Below are positions 8,386 to 17,259 of a stretch of 64,000 nt of DNA, one piece after another. The notes beneath the pieces are model-generated. The model saw only the letters and a list, made by a program, of their open reading frames with translations, ran no database searches and had not been told where the DNA came from. The stretch is taken from the NCBI GenBank assembly GCA_016806715.1, contig CP060531.1, forward strand, positions 1,783,966-1,847,965, written 5' to 3'. A program made the translations under genes and the position numbers. Every line of letters starts with the position of its first letter. Within the stretch, counting starts at the first letter, position 1. The DNA is from Thermoplasmatales archaeon (GTDB lineage Archaea; Thermoplasmatota; Thermoplasmata; Thermoplasmatales; Thermoplasmataceae).

Positions 8386-10248
8386 CTATTGCTTCTTCTC
8401 GTCCTCATCGTAAATATTTTCCTGCTTAGGCTCTCCTTCTGATGCGTTTTCTTCCTCATTTTGCTGTGAACCAGCACCCTGTGCCTGGTCTCCTGGAGGT
8501 GCCTGCTGCTGGTAGAGTTTCGCACCCATTTCCTGTATCTTTTTTGTGAGCTTTTCGGAACTGTCCCTGATCTTATCCAGGTTTTTCTCGGAAATTGCTG
8601 TCTTGGTTTCAGCCATCAGGTCCTGGACTTCCTTTATCTCGTCGGCGTTCAACTTCTCCTTATTTTCGTTTATGGTTTTTTCTACGGTATAGACAAGAGT
8701 TTCCGCCGCGTTTATAGCCTCAATCTCCTCCATCTTCTTCTTGTCCTGTTCCGCAAATTCCTCAGCCTGTTTCTTCATTTTCTCTATCTCTTCCTTGGAC
8801 AGCTTGTTAGTGGCCGAGATTGAAATGCTCTGCCTTTTCCCTGATCCCTTGTCGTGTGCGGACACGTTGATTATACCATTTGCATCAATATCGAAAGTAA
8901 CCTCAATCTGTGGAATCCCTCTGGGAGCTGGTGGGATGCCGGTTAGATTGAACATTCCAAGCGAAACATTGTCGGCGGCCATTGGTCTCTCTCCCTGCAC
9001 AACATGTATAGTTACGGCAGTCTGCATATCAGCTGCGGTCGTGAATACCTGCGATTTCTTTGATGGGATTGTGGTATTTGCAGGAATCAGCGGGGTAACA
9101 ACGCCGCCCAGTGTTTCGATTCCAAGGGTGAGTGGTGTAACATCCAGAAGGACAATATCCTTTATGTCTCCAGAAAGCACCGCTCCCTGAAGCGCAGCAC
9201 CGATTGCAACACACTCCATAGGGTCAACTCCACCCTCCTCTTTTCTTCCGAAATAGTCTTCTATGAATTTTCTAACATAGGGAATACGGGTTGGTCCGCC
9301 AACAAGAATGATCTTGGTGAGGTCGTTCTTGGTAAGCTTTGCCGACGAGATTGCATTTTCAAGTGGCTTTTCAGCCCTTTTAATTATGGGGGCTATGAGT
9401 TCCTCGAACTTAGATCTGGAAAGCGTGTACTGCAAATGCTTTGGTCCTGTCTGATTGGCAGTTATGTAAGGCAGGTTAACTTCCGAAGTCAGTGTGTTTG
9501 AGAGTTCAATCTTGGCTTTTTCCGCAGCATCCTTGAGCCTGATGTAGGCAGATCTGTCAGTGCGAAGGTCTATTCCCTCTTTCTTCTTGAAGTCGTCTGC
9601 AAGGAAATTGATTATAGCCTCGTCCATGTCGGTTCCGCCCAGTTTTGTGTCGCCGGACGTGGATACAACCTCAAATACGCCGTCGCCAAAATCCATTATG
9701 GTGACATCAAGCGTGCCTCCGCCGAGGTCAAACACAAGTATTTTTTCTGACTTTCCCTGCTTGTCAATACCATAGGCAAGCGAGGCTGCGGTAGGTTCGT
9801 TAATAATCCTCTTCACATTAAGCCCTGCAATTGACCCGGCATCCTTTGTAGCCTGTCTCTGGTTGTCATCAAAATATGCTGGAACGGTAATTACCGCCTC
9901 ACTTACAGTTTCACCAAGGAATGCTTCTGCATCACGCTTAATTTTTTGCAGAATAAAAGCCGAAATTTGCTGAGGCGTGTATTCTTTCCCATAAACCTTG
10001 AACTTGAAGTCAGATCCCATCTTCCTCTTCGCTGCGTATACCGTGCCTTCGGGGTTCAGCAGTGCCTGTCTTTTTGCCGGTTCTCCCACCAATAAATCCC
10101 CTTCCTTAGTGAAGGCGACATAGCTCGGGAAAGATTTCCCCCCGATCGATACACCTTCAGCACTGGGTATAATGGTCGATTTCCCTGAAATTACTACTGC
10201 TGCAGCTGAATTACTTGTTCCTAAATCAATTCCTATTATTTTTGACAT
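8386..10248 (-). CDS. dnaK: Chaperone DnaK (Hsp70)
   Basis: ATP-dependent Hsp70. The nucleotide-binding domain begins with [16 protein letters not shown] and contains [15 protein letters not shown] and [20 protein letters not shown]. The substrate-binding domain starts near residue 390 ([11 protein letters not shown]), followed by a helical lid and a Gln/Glu-rich C-terminal tail. Its 620 residues are normal for the family. DnaK systems in archaea are generally thought to come from bacteria by ancient transfer; base composition here is not obviously foreign. It starts 1 nt from the end of grpE. Confidence 0.97.
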   Translation of the reverse strand: MSKIIGIDLGTSNSAAAVVISGKSTIIPSAEGVSIGGKSFPSYVAFTKEGDLLVGEPAKRQALLNPEGTVYAAKRKMGSDFKFKVYGKEYTPQQISAFILQKIKRDAEAFLGETVSEAVITVPAYFDDNQRQATKDAGSIAGLNVKRIINEPTAASLAYGIDKQGKSEKILVFDLGGGTLDVTIMDFGDGVFEVVSTSGDTKLGGTDMDEAIINFLADDFKKKEGIDLRTDRSAYIRLKDAAEKAKIELSNTLTSEVNLPYITANQTGPKHLQYTLSRSKFEELIAPIIKRAEKPLENAISSAKLTKNDLTKIILVGGPTRIPYVRKFIEDYFGRKEEGGVDPMECVAIGAALQGAVLSGDIKDIVLLDVTPLTLGIETLGGVVTPLIPANTTIPSKKSQVFTTAADMQTAVTIHVVQGERPMAADNVSLGMFNLTGIPPAPRGIPQIEVTFDIDANGIINVSAHDKGSGKRQSISISATNKLSKEEIEKMKKQAEEFAEQDKKKMEEIEAINAAETLVYTVEKTINENKEKLNADEIKEVQDLMAETKTAISEKNLDKIRDSSEKLTKKIQEMGAKLYQQQAPPGDQAQGAGSQQNEEENASEGEPKQENIYDEDEKKQ

Positions 10249-10249
10249 T

Positions 10250-10789
10250 TTATTCCCTCTTTGATACTATCACTTTTGCGTAGCGAAGGACATCGCCATT
10301 TAATTTATAGCCCTTCTGTACTTCCACAACAACCTTCCCTTCGTCTCCGTCTGTAGTGGTCGCTATCACCTCATGCAAGTAAGGGTTAAAAGTTTCACCC
10401 ACAGACTTTATTGGTTCAAGTCCGGATGAAGCAAGTATATTGAGAGCCTGGTCGCGAATTGGAATCAGCCCCTTGTTTTGTTCGGAAGATTGAATGGCAG
10501 AGTCGAGCGAGTCAAGAACCTGGAGAAAGTTTTTCATAATGGTACTGTTTGCGCTCTTCCTTATTGATTGTATTTCACGGTCCTTCGCCTTGATCAGGTT
10601 TTCTGAATCCGCTCTCTCCCTTATGAACATGTCCCTGTATTTTTGCGCCTCATTCTTGGCATCATTGAGTTCCTGTTTCATCCTCTTCAATCTGGTGTCT
10701 GTAGATTTGTGAAGGTTCTGCCTGCTCATCTCAATCTCACTTTCAAAAGGCTGCAACAGGGATAAATCGTTTGTACCTGATCCTGGCAT
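10250..10789 (-). CDS. grpE: Nucleotide exchange factor GrpE
   Basis: Promotes ADP release from DnaK. Residues ~15-75 form the long N-terminal coiled coil (heptad-rich [18 protein letters not shown]). The C-terminal beta-wing region includes [15 protein letters not shown] and the ending [15 protein letters not shown], both matching the GrpE signature region. The ATG is supported by a TATA box centred ~26 nt upstream. It is first in the chaperone operon. Confidence 0.93.
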   Translation of the reverse strand: MPGSGTNDLSLLQPFESEIEMSRQNLHKSTDTRLKRMKQELNDAKNEAQKYRDMFIRERADSENLIKAKDREIQSIRKSANSTIMKNFLQVLDSLDSAIQSSEQNKGLIPIRDQALNILASSGLEPIKSVGETFNPYLHEVIATTTDGDEGKVVVEVQKGYKLNGDVLRYAKVIVSKRE

Positions 10790-10809
10790 ATGCAGGTATA
10801 TTTGTTCTT

Positions 10810-10820
10810 CTACATAAACC
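10810..10820 (-). promoter_or_regulatory. Promoter of grpE-dnaK-dnaJ
   Basis: On the minus strand the sequence GGTTTATGTAG is centred ~26 nt upstream of the grpE ATG, which fits an archaeal TATA box for a leaderless heat-shock transcript. I see no CIRCE-type inverted repeat in the short divergent spacer. Confidence 0.5.
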
Positions 10821-10879
10821 TAACTATTTGATCCTGTTCACGCAAATGTTACCACTGCCCGACTACCGCACCGCAAATC

Positions 10880-10890
10880 GTTTAATAAAT
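10880..10890 (+). promoter_or_regulatory. Promoter deciding the start of the exonuclease gene
   Basis: The TATA-like GTTTAATAAAT is centred ~25 nt before the ATG at 10910. An earlier in-frame ATG at 10892 sits right beside the box and would lie upstream of the expected transcription start, so the later ATG is preferred. Confidence 0.6.
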
Positions 10891-10909
10891 CATGGGCTTT
10901 AGTCATCCA

Positions 10910-11554
10910 ATGAAAAGACCGGACTCAATTGAATTCCTTATGCCGGTTTTCCGCTCACTGAGAGAGCCAAGGATAATGTCAATAGACCTGGAAACTCTTA
11001 TAGAATCGAAGGAAGATTTCCTCAACAATGAGAGGATCATAGCCATTTCAATGAGTTACGGGATAGATCCAATAAGGACAAAAGTACTGGTTGCAGATGA
11101 TGATACGGTCAAATCTGAGCTGAAAATACTGAGGGACATGGATCGTTTTCTCGGGGAACTCCAGCCAAACGTCATTCTGGGATACAACCACAGCGGTTAT
11201 GACATCCCGCTGATCCAGTCCAAACTCAGGAAGCTTTCCTTTTCAGATCAGCTTTGGAATTTTAAGTATTATTCCGGTACCGCAATAGTTACTGACATGA
11301 TGTATGTCATTGCCGAGGACCTGGAAGCCGTGGGAGACTTCAAGATAAGAAAACTCAGGGATGTAGTGTCAAACCCGAGATACGCGACACTTAAACTGAG
11401 GCGCAAGAAAGAAAATGTAATCATCGATGGGATGAATGTCGGCCAGGCCATAAAACACCTCTGGCTCAATGACAGGACGAGTTTTCTGGAGTACTGTGAG
11501 GGCGATACTGAAGATGTGCTGAAGATTTTCTACCATATATTCTATAACCTGTGA
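10910..11554 (+). CDS. Stand-alone PolB-type 3'-5' exonuclease domain protein
   Basis: A 214-residue protein that looks like the DnaQ-fold proofreading domain of family B DNA polymerases without a polymerase. Exo I is MSIDLET (Asp and Glu metal ligands), Exo II is LGYNHSGYDIPLIQSK (Asn/Asp) and Exo III is YCEGDTEDVL (Tyr, Asp). All metal-binding carboxylates are therefore present and nuclease activity is likely. The substrate is unknown; DNA repair or replication-associated trimming is an inference. It is divergent from the chaperone operon and has its own leaderless promoter. Confidence 0.8.
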   Translation: MKRPDSIEFLMPVFRSLREPRIMSIDLETLIESKEDFLNNERIIAISMSYGIDPIRTKVLVADDDTVKSELKILRDMDRFLGELQPNVILGYNHSGYDIPLIQSKLRKLSFSDQLWNFKYYSGTAIVTDMMYVIAEDLEAVGDFKIRKLRDVVSNPRYATLKLRRKKENVIIDGMNVGQAIKHLWLNDRTSFLEYCEGDTEDVLKIFYHIFYNL

Positions 11555-11579
11555 CATTACTCTACGGTAAGCATGACAG

Positions 11580-12878
11580 TTATTCCGGCTCATTACTCCC
11601 GGGAGGCAGGTCAACTATGAAATCCGCACTTATGTTCCTGGTCTCTGTCCCGCGGATAAACCATAATACCGCCGCAGCTAACCCCAAAGCCCAGAGTGCA
11701 GAATTGTACACAAGTGAATACTCAAGTCCAAAGCCGCTTGTAAGGAAGATGGAGAATATGTAAGCAACCATTGGAAAAATCCTCACAAGTCCTATCATGG
11801 TCGATCTGTTCTGAGTTGCGAAAAGTTCAGGTTCCAGATTGGTACGCGATGCCCATGCGAATTCGCTGAAGAACATGTTCAGGAAAAGCAGGGGCATGAA
11901 AATGAACATGTTCCCTAGATATGCTGCAGAAAACAGGATTACCACCATGCTTACAAAACCGCCTCCGTACGCAAACAACGTATAATTTTTCCTTCCTTTT
12001 GAGATCAGCGGAACAGCCACAAATCCTGCAATTGTCGCCCCTACAAGTGCAACGAGGCTTATGGGAAGGTAAGCTGTGTTACCAAATTCGAAAGGTTCAA
12101 TTATGAATGCCATTAACCCAAAGGTCAGGTACTGTGAGATTCCCATTGCAGCCAATACCGCGAAACTGAATCTCCTGTTTGGTTCCCGGATGCGCGTTTC
12201 CAGGCCATCAATGCCCAGGTCATTCGAAATCGTTCTTGCTTCAGCGCTTCTTCCCTTTAAGTTAAGCCACCTGAATGACTCCGGCATCCTCAGTCGAGCG
12301 TAAACCAGGTACAATATAACCGTGAAAGCCGAGATCAGCAGGAATATCCTGTCCTCATAAATTCCAATGAAGGGGGAAATCATAAGCAGAGCTGCTGTGA
12401 ATGCACTTCCTGCATTGTTAAAGTTCGGTGCGAGGGTAAGTTTTCTTGATCTTTCACCGACAGGAGTGTCCTCGGCTATCAGCGACAAAGAAGGCGCTTC
12501 CTCACCACCAACTCCGAAACCTGCTATGAATAGCCCGGTGACGAACAGCCAATAACCTGTGGACATTGAAACAATGATAATTCCTATCGCATAGGATAAC
12601 ATTGTTATGAGGAATGTCCTCTTTCTTCCCACCGAATCTGCGAGTGCACCTATCAGCACATTCCCTATCAACGTGCCAATAGGGGCACAAATAAGCAGGA
12701 AAACTTTCAAGTGAATAGATATTTCCGACAGGAACGGCCATGAGAGAGACGAAGGACCAAGATCAGCTACGATTCCCCATATGAAGAAACCAAATGAAGT
12801 AGAAATAAAAAGGGATCTTCCTGTTACTTTTCGACCCTGTCCAATATTCTCTCGACCAGAAATACGTCCATCACTCAT
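11580..12878 (-). CDS. MFS transporter under TPP-riboswitch control, probable thiamine or thiamine-precursor importer
   Basis: A 432-residue major facilitator with 12 predicted helices. The loop 2-3 signature GALADSVGRKRTFLITM is present, as is a sugar-porter-like GFGVGGEEAPSLSLIAE in the fourth-fifth helix region. The ATG lies just after a TPP riboswitch, which predicts regulation by thiamine pyrophosphate. I recall comparative work linking THI elements in Thermoplasma and Ferroplasma to MFS genes predicted to carry thiamine, so that role is favoured over sugar or drug transport. The substrate is not proven by sequence. Confidence 0.8.
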   Translation of the reverse strand: MSDGRISGRENIGQGRKVTGRSLFISTSFGFFIWGIVADLGPSSLSWPFLSEISIHLKVFLLICAPIGTLIGNVLIGALADSVGRKRTFLITMLSYAIGIIIVSMSTGYWLFVTGLFIAGFGVGGEEAPSLSLIAEDTPVGERSRKLTLAPNFNNAGSAFTAALLMISPFIGIYEDRIFLLISAFTVILYLVYARLRMPESFRWLNLKGRSAEARTISNDLGIDGLETRIREPNRRFSFAVLAAMGISQYLTFGLMAFIIEPFEFGNTAYLPISLVALVGATIAGFVAVPLISKGRKNYTLFAYGGGFVSMVVILFSAAYLGNMFIFMPLLFLNMFFSEFAWASRTNLEPELFATQNRSTMIGLVRIFPMVAYIFSIFLTSGFGLEYSLVYNSALWALGLAAAVLWFIRGTETRNISADFIVDLPPGSNEPE

Positions 12879-12885
12879 GTTGCTA

Positions 12886-12965
12886 TTCCTCCGCCGGCAT
12901 TACCCGGATCAGGTTCAATGGGTCGACTTGAAAGTCCTCTCAGCCTCTTGAGCTCCCCAATGAGT
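12886..12965 (-). ncRNA. TPP riboswitch (THI element)
   Basis: Read on the minus strand, the leader contains GGGGAGCTC, then GAGGCTGAGAGG (the CTGAGA core), then ACCCATTGAACCTGATCCGG followed by GTAATGCCGGCGGAGGAA. These are the conserved J3/2 and P4-P5 core elements of the TPP aptamer, in the right order and spacing. The aptamer starts at about the predicted transcription start and ends a few bases before the MFS start codon. The 5' end ACTCATTG can pair with CAACATGAGT, which contains the ATG (one bulged C). Ligand-stabilised P1 could therefore hide the start codon. Confidence 0.93.
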
Positions 12966-12983
12966 AAAATAGTATTACGATTG

Positions 12984-12993
12984 GATATAAAGT
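12984..12993 (-). promoter_or_regulatory. Promoter of the riboswitch-MFS unit
   Basis: On the minus strand ACTTTATATC is centred ~25 nt before the first base of the aptamer. This is the normal TATA-to-start distance in archaea and places the 5' end of the mRNA at the start of the P1 stem. Confidence 0.6.
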
Positions 12994-13250
12994 CTCATCG
13001 ATGCGACCGGGATCTTGTTTTTTTCTGAATCCCTGCAGAATCAACGTATCTGATATAGCTCCTAGGCGCATGCTCGCCATTCTTGATATTCCAATTCCCT
13101 TGTTTCTGCCGATCTTCTTCACGTCCATGTCAGTTCATGATAAAGCGCCAGGCATTTTCCCTGTAATTTTCCGCTTCCCTGCAATAAAATAGAAATTGGA
13201 TAATAGTCAGAGGTCAGAAAGTTATAGCTGCTGTTGACGGGCAAAACGTT
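12994..13250. other. Spacer between the riboswitch promoter and TnpB 3' end, no gene seen
   Basis: About 260 bases. A 62-codon open frame on the minus strand (from 13128) runs into the riboswitch and has no family resemblance, so I do not call it. The part next to TnpB (13200-13250) may hold the right end of the IS200/IS605-like element and the template for a TnpB guide RNA. Confidence 0.4.
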
Positions 13251-13283
13251 TTTGACGCGCATCGATATGAGGACTTCGTCAAA
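13251..13283. repeat. Hairpin spanning the tnpB stop codon
   Basis: TTTGACG at 13251-13257 is the perfect inverse of CGTCAAA at 13277-13283, with a 19-base loop. It covers the TGA of tnpB and the first bases beyond it. Subterminal hairpins are typical of IS200/IS605-family ends, and TnpB guide RNAs (omega RNA) come from this end of the element. Either role would fit. Confidence 0.5.
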
Positions 13284-14439
13284 TAATCTTTGATATTTGA
13301 CTTCCTGCCATCTGCTCCGCATCTTTTGACTGCTTCACAGCTTCAGCTGGCAGGCCTTTAGAGGATCGTTTCAGCCTTGTCCGACCCCTGCCTGCAATGT
13401 TAATGCAGGCATTAATATCCCGGTCTATCTCAAGACCGCAGGAATCACATTTCAGCATCCTGTCATGCTCTATTCGGGTCAGTGACCCACATGCCGAGCA
13501 TTCCTTGCTGGTATTCATTGTTTCCTTTCTTGTTAATTCAATTACAGGGAGACCTTCCCATGATCCCTTGTACATGATCTGGGTTGCAAGCATACCATAT
13601 GGAAAGGCATTGTGCAGGAGGAACCTGTAATTGCTTCCTCTACCGTCGCCCTTCTTTGTAATGTTTATGAGACCCTTCACATTCTCGAGGACGATCATTT
13701 CTCTCCTCTGAAGAGCATTCATGACTATTTTTTTGCTTGTTACATGGATGATCTGTCCCGTCCTGTTCCTTTCCCTCTTCCCATACTTCGATGCAATCTT
13801 TTTCTGTATTCTTATGTCACTCCGGTGGAAATGGGATTTCTTGCTTCTGTAACGCTGCTTGATCTCAACAACCTCAGAGAGATCATGAATATCATGATGG
13901 AATTCATTCCCGACGGTGGCATTCCTCAGGTTCCGGTCAACACCGGCTGTAGTGGTGCATTCCACAGAATCGACCTCTCTCCCAATTGTGAGAGAGAGTG
14001 TGTATGCCGACAAAGCAAAGGAATGCACTTTCACCGCTGATATTGCATTACGCACGTATGCATTTAACGGGATCGATTCATGTTTCCTGGCTGCAATGGG
14101 AACCATGAGGTTACCATCAACTATCCTGAATCCGTAATATGTGGCAAGCATGGGCTTCTCGACATGAGGTATGGTTGCTTTCAGCTTTTTCTTCAGTCTC
14201 TTCCTGTATGTCTTTACAAGTGCTACTGCCTTGTTGATGGCTTCAGGATAATAGTATGACGGCATGTCATATTCCCTGAGCATGGGATAAGTTTCCCGTG
14301 TTACAGAATTCCTTGATGTGAGATTCTTCTCGATCATGATGCCAATAACGAGATTTACCATCCCGGTGAATTTATGCATCAATCCGATGAGGTTGTCAGA
14401 AGCAATGAAATCCTGCTTCACAGCCTTGTACGCATACAC
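13279..14439 (-). CDS. tnpB: TnpB (IS200/IS605-family OrfB) RNA-guided nuclease
   Basis: A 386-residue TnpB. The RuvC catalytic residues are visible: Asp in TTAGVDRNLRNA, Glu in MIVLENVKGL and Asp in EIDRDINACINIA. The C-terminal zinc ribbon is CSAC followed by CDSC. All key residues are present, so the protein should be active. No TnpA (Y1 HUH transposase) gene is adjacent, so the element is non-autonomous for movement or fixed in place. It sits between the thiamine-transporter unit and the proteasome gene. Confidence 0.93.
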   Translation of the reverse strand: MYAYKAVKQDFIASDNLIGLMHKFTGMVNLVIGIMIEKNLTSRNSVTRETYPMLREYDMPSYYYPEAINKAVALVKTYRKRLKKKLKATIPHVEKPMLATYYGFRIVDGNLMVPIAARKHESIPLNAYVRNAISAVKVHSFALSAYTLSLTIGREVDSVECTTTAGVDRNLRNATVGNEFHHDIHDLSEVVEIKQRYRSKKSHFHRSDIRIQKKIASKYGKRERNRTGQIIHVTSKKIVMNALQRREMIVLENVKGLINITKKGDGRGSNYRFLLHNAFPYGMLATQIMYKGSWEGLPVIELTRKETMNTSKECSACGSLTRIEHDRMLKCDSCGLEIDRDINACINIAGRGRTRLKRSSKGLPAEAVKQSKDAEQMAGSQISKII

Positions 14440-14577
14440 ATGTTCTTATATTCTTATCCTAAATAAATCTTCCCTGAATGATCCAAGGAAAATCAACGAA
14501 AAATTGACAAGCCCGGTATGAGAAAATATTTAATAGGATTGTTAAATCAACTCTCGTTCTTTTCTGGACGTGAAAAA

Positions 14578-15213
14578 ATGGATCAAACTTTACAAACTGG
14601 AACAACTACGGTTGGCATAACCCTGAAAGATACGGTTATAATGGGGACTGAGAGAAGAGTTACAATGGATCATTTCATCATGCACAAGGATGGCAAGAAG
14701 CTCCATCAGATAGATACCTATGCAGGGATGACAATAGCAGGTTTGGTAGGAGACGCCCAGGTGCTTGTGAGATACATGAAGGCAGAACTCGAGATTTACA
14801 GGCTTCAAAGGAAGTTCAACATGCCCATCGAAGCAGTGGCGACTTTACTGTCAAACATTCTCAACCAGTCAAAATACTATCCTTACATGGTGCAGATACT
14901 CATTGGTGGAATCGACAAGAGCCCGCATATATTCTCTGTTGACGCTGCAGGCGGATCAGTTGAGGATGTTTATGCCAGCACCGGTTCCGGCTCGCCATTT
15001 GTATACGGTGTTCTTGAAACTGGATACAGCAAGGACATGAAGGTTGATGACGGGGTCGACCTGGTCATTAGGGCTATTTCTGCTGCGAAACAGAGAGATT
15101 CTGCCTCTGGGGGCAAAATTGATATAGCGGTTATCGATAGCAAGAATGGTTATGTTGACCTCACCGAGGACGAAATAGCCGACAGAATTAAAAAACTTAA
15201 AATCCCACAATAA
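14578..15213 (+). CDS. psmB: Proteasome subunit beta
   Basis: Catalytic subunit of the archaeal 20S proteasome. Starting at ATG 14578 gives [18 protein letters not shown], which lines up with the Thermoplasma beta subunit as I remember it. Autocleavage after Gly exposes the catalytic Thr of TTTVG. Lys33 equivalent (GTERRV region), the [16 protein letters not shown] loop and [14 protein letters not shown] are conserved. An upstream in-frame ATG at 14518 would add 20 residues not seen in the family, and a TATA-like AAATATTTAATAGG lies across that region, so it is rejected. Confidence 0.96.
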   Translation: MDQTLQTGTTTVGITLKDTVIMGTERRVTMDHFIMHKDGKKLHQIDTYAGMTIAGLVGDAQVLVRYMKAELEIYRLQRKFNMPIEAVATLLSNILNQSKYYPYMVQILIGGIDKSPHIFSVDAAGGSVEDVYASTGSGSPFVYGVLETGYSKDMKVDDGVDLVIRAISAAKQRDSASGGKIDIAVIDSKNGYVDLTEDEIADRIKKLKIPQ

Positions 15214-15274
15214 TTATTATTTTACCTTAAAATTTCAATCCGATTTATACTAGTTTAATGGAGAGTTCGAAGTA

Positions 15275-17197
15275 ATGTCTTTTAGAGATTACCTGTCAGA
15301 AGCAAGACAAATATTTGATAAACTGTACCCGAACAACCAGATCACAGAGGTTGACTACGAGGGACCAACAATTGTAGTTTACACGAAGGACGAAAACCTG
15401 TTCTCGAAAAGGGAGGATCTGGCAAAACAGATTGCGCAGGAAATGCGTAGAAGAATTGCCATAAGGCCTGACCCGTCAATAATGATGCCCGAAAAGGAGG
15501 CAGAGGATCAGATCAAGAGTATTGTTCCAGAAAAAGCAGGGTTACAGGACGTATATTTTGAACCTGACACAGGAGAAGTTGTACTTGAGGCTGACGAACC
15601 GTCCATTATCACTTCAAGAAATTCCGACCTGATTGTACAGATAAAATCTGCCACCAGATGGTCCCCCAGGGTCGTTCGAGCTCCACCTATCAACTCAAGA
15701 ACTGTTAAAGAGATGCGAGAATTCCTGCGGGACGTAAAACAGGAGAGGAAGGAGTTCCTGCATAAACTTGGTGAGAAACTGAATATACCACCAATGCCGG
15801 GGGAAACCTGGATCAGGATTACAGCCTTAGGAGGACACAGGGAGGTCGGGAGGAGTTCAACACTGGTCAGCACCAATAACTCAAAGGTGCTGGTTGATGT
15901 TGGTATGCTAAACTCGAATGACATAGACGAACAACCGTGGGAAGGAGCACCATATCTTTACCTTCCAGAGGTGCAGCCATTTTCTTCCATTGATGCCGTG
16001 GTGCTGACACACGCTCACCTTGACCATTCCGGATTACTCCCCATACTATTCAAATACGGTTATGACGGACCTGTTTACATGACGCAGCCAACCAGGGATC
16101 TTTCGGCACTGCTTCAGAATGACTACATAAAGGTCGCACACGCAGAAGGGCACAAGGCACCCTACGAATCAAAGCACATAAGGGAAATGCTCAAGAGGAC
16201 CGTCATCCTGCGGTATAACGAAACTACAGATATCACAAGAGACATGAGGCTGACCCTGTATAACGCAGGTCATATCCTCGGCTCCTCATCTGTCCATCTG
16301 CACATAGGTGACGGACTATACAATATAGTGCTCAGTGGAGACGTGAAGTTCGAAAAATCCTGGTTATTCAACCCGGCAAACAACAAATTTCCCCGCGTTG
16401 AGACCTTCATGACCGAATCAACTTATGCAGGGAGGGATGATTATTTTTACACCAGGACCGACGCTTCTAACACTCTCATAGATATTGTCAACCGAACCTT
16501 CGACCGCGGAGGATCTGTGGTTGTGCCAGTATTCGCAGTGGGAAGAAGCCAGGAAGTCATGCTTGTACTTGAGCAGGCTATGAGGGAGGGCATGATCAAG
16601 AATGTGCCTGTCTACGTTGATGGAATGATAATGGAGGCAACTGCGATACACGCGGCATACCCTGAATTCCTGAACAAGAACCTGAGGGAAAATATCATGA
16701 TCAAGGGTGAGAACCCGTTCCTGAGTCCCATATTCAAGAAAGTTGAAACCAGGGAACAGAGGCAGAATATCTGTGACTCAGTGGATAATCAGATTGTCCT
16801 TGCGACCTCTGGAATGATGAACGGAGGACCGGTAATGGAATACTTCAAGTCTTGGTGCGAGAGCCCTAAGCATAGCCTTGTTTTCGTAGGATACCAGGCT
16901 GATGGAACACTTGGGCGGAGGATTCAGAGAGGGGCTAAGGAGATATCGCTTTCTGACGGGGGTAAGCTGACCAGGTTCCAGATAAATATGTCCATAGAGG
17001 TTGCCGAGGGGTTCTCTGGACACTCTGACAAGAAGCAACTGCTGGCATATATTGCAACTATGCAGCCAAAACCTCACAGGATACTGGTGAACCATGGTGA
17101 CGGTGAAAAGTGCTATGAGTTTGCAAAACTCATACGCAACAAGTTCGGAATTGAAGGGATAGCCCTGAAAAACCTTGAAACTGTCAGGGTATACTGA
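15275..17197 (+). CDS. KH/beta-CASP ribonuclease aCPSF1 (FttA), transcription termination factor
   Basis: A 640-residue archaeal CPSF73-like protein. Residues ~1-145 form two KH-type RNA-binding domains. The metallo-beta-lactamase domain has THAHLDHSGLLP (HxHxDH zinc motif), then HILGSSSVHL and LSGDVKFE. The beta-CASP domain contains VVPVFAVGRSQEVMLVLE, LATSGMMNGGP and EGFSGHSDKKQL. In archaea this enzyme cleaves nascent RNA at U-rich sites and terminates transcription genome-wide. The start codon follows a short leader with an A/T-rich element near 15240. Its length and domain order are normal. Confidence 0.95.
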   Translation: MSFRDYLSEARQIFDKLYPNNQITEVDYEGPTIVVYTKDENLFSKREDLAKQIAQEMRRRIAIRPDPSIMMPEKEAEDQIKSIVPEKAGLQDVYFEPDTGEVVLEADEPSIITSRNSDLIVQIKSATRWSPRVVRAPPINSRTVKEMREFLRDVKQERKEFLHKLGEKLNIPPMPGETWIRITALGGHREVGRSSTLVSTNNSKVLVDVGMLNSNDIDEQPWEGAPYLYLPEVQPFSSIDAVVLTHAHLDHSGLLPILFKYGYDGPVYMTQPTRDLSALLQNDYIKVAHAEGHKAPYESKHIREMLKRTVILRYNETTDITRDMRLTLYNAGHILGSSSVHLHIGDGLYNIVLSGDVKFEKSWLFNPANNKFPRVETFMTESTYAGRDDYFYTRTDASNTLIDIVNRTFDRGGSVVVPVFAVGRSQEVMLVLEQAMREGMIKNVPVYVDGMIMEATAIHAAYPEFLNKNLRENIMIKGENPFLSPIFKKVETREQRQNICDSVDNQIVLATSGMMNGGPVMEYFKSWCESPKHSLVFVGYQADGTLGRRIQRGAKEISLSDGGKLTRFQINMSIEVAEGFSGHSDKKQLLAYIATMQPKPHRILVNHGDGEKCYEFAKLIRNKFGIEGIALKNLETVRVY

Positions 17198-17207
17198 TCT
17201 TCTATTC

Positions 17208-17225
17208 TGGTACAATATTGTACCA
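17208..17225. promoter_or_regulatory. Perfect 18-bp palindrome upstream of the surface-protein gene
   Basis: TGGTACAATATTGTACCA reads identically on both strands with no spacer. It lies 10 nt after the aCPSF1 stop codon and 35 nt before the next start. A spacer-free palindrome of this length suits a dimeric regulator better than an RNA hairpin. It would overlap or abut the promoter of the surface-protein gene. Confidence 0.5.
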
Positions 17226-17259
17226 ATAACGAGATATGCCCCAGCTCCGATAAACCATT

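Noticed and set aside
10408-10425. T-arm-like GGTTCAAGTCC inside grpE
   Set aside because: There is no D arm, anticodon stem or acceptor pairing around it, and it is within a clear coding frame.
12940-13128. 62-codon open frame on the minus strand
   Set aside because: It runs through the TPP riboswitch and its promoter and resembles nothing known.
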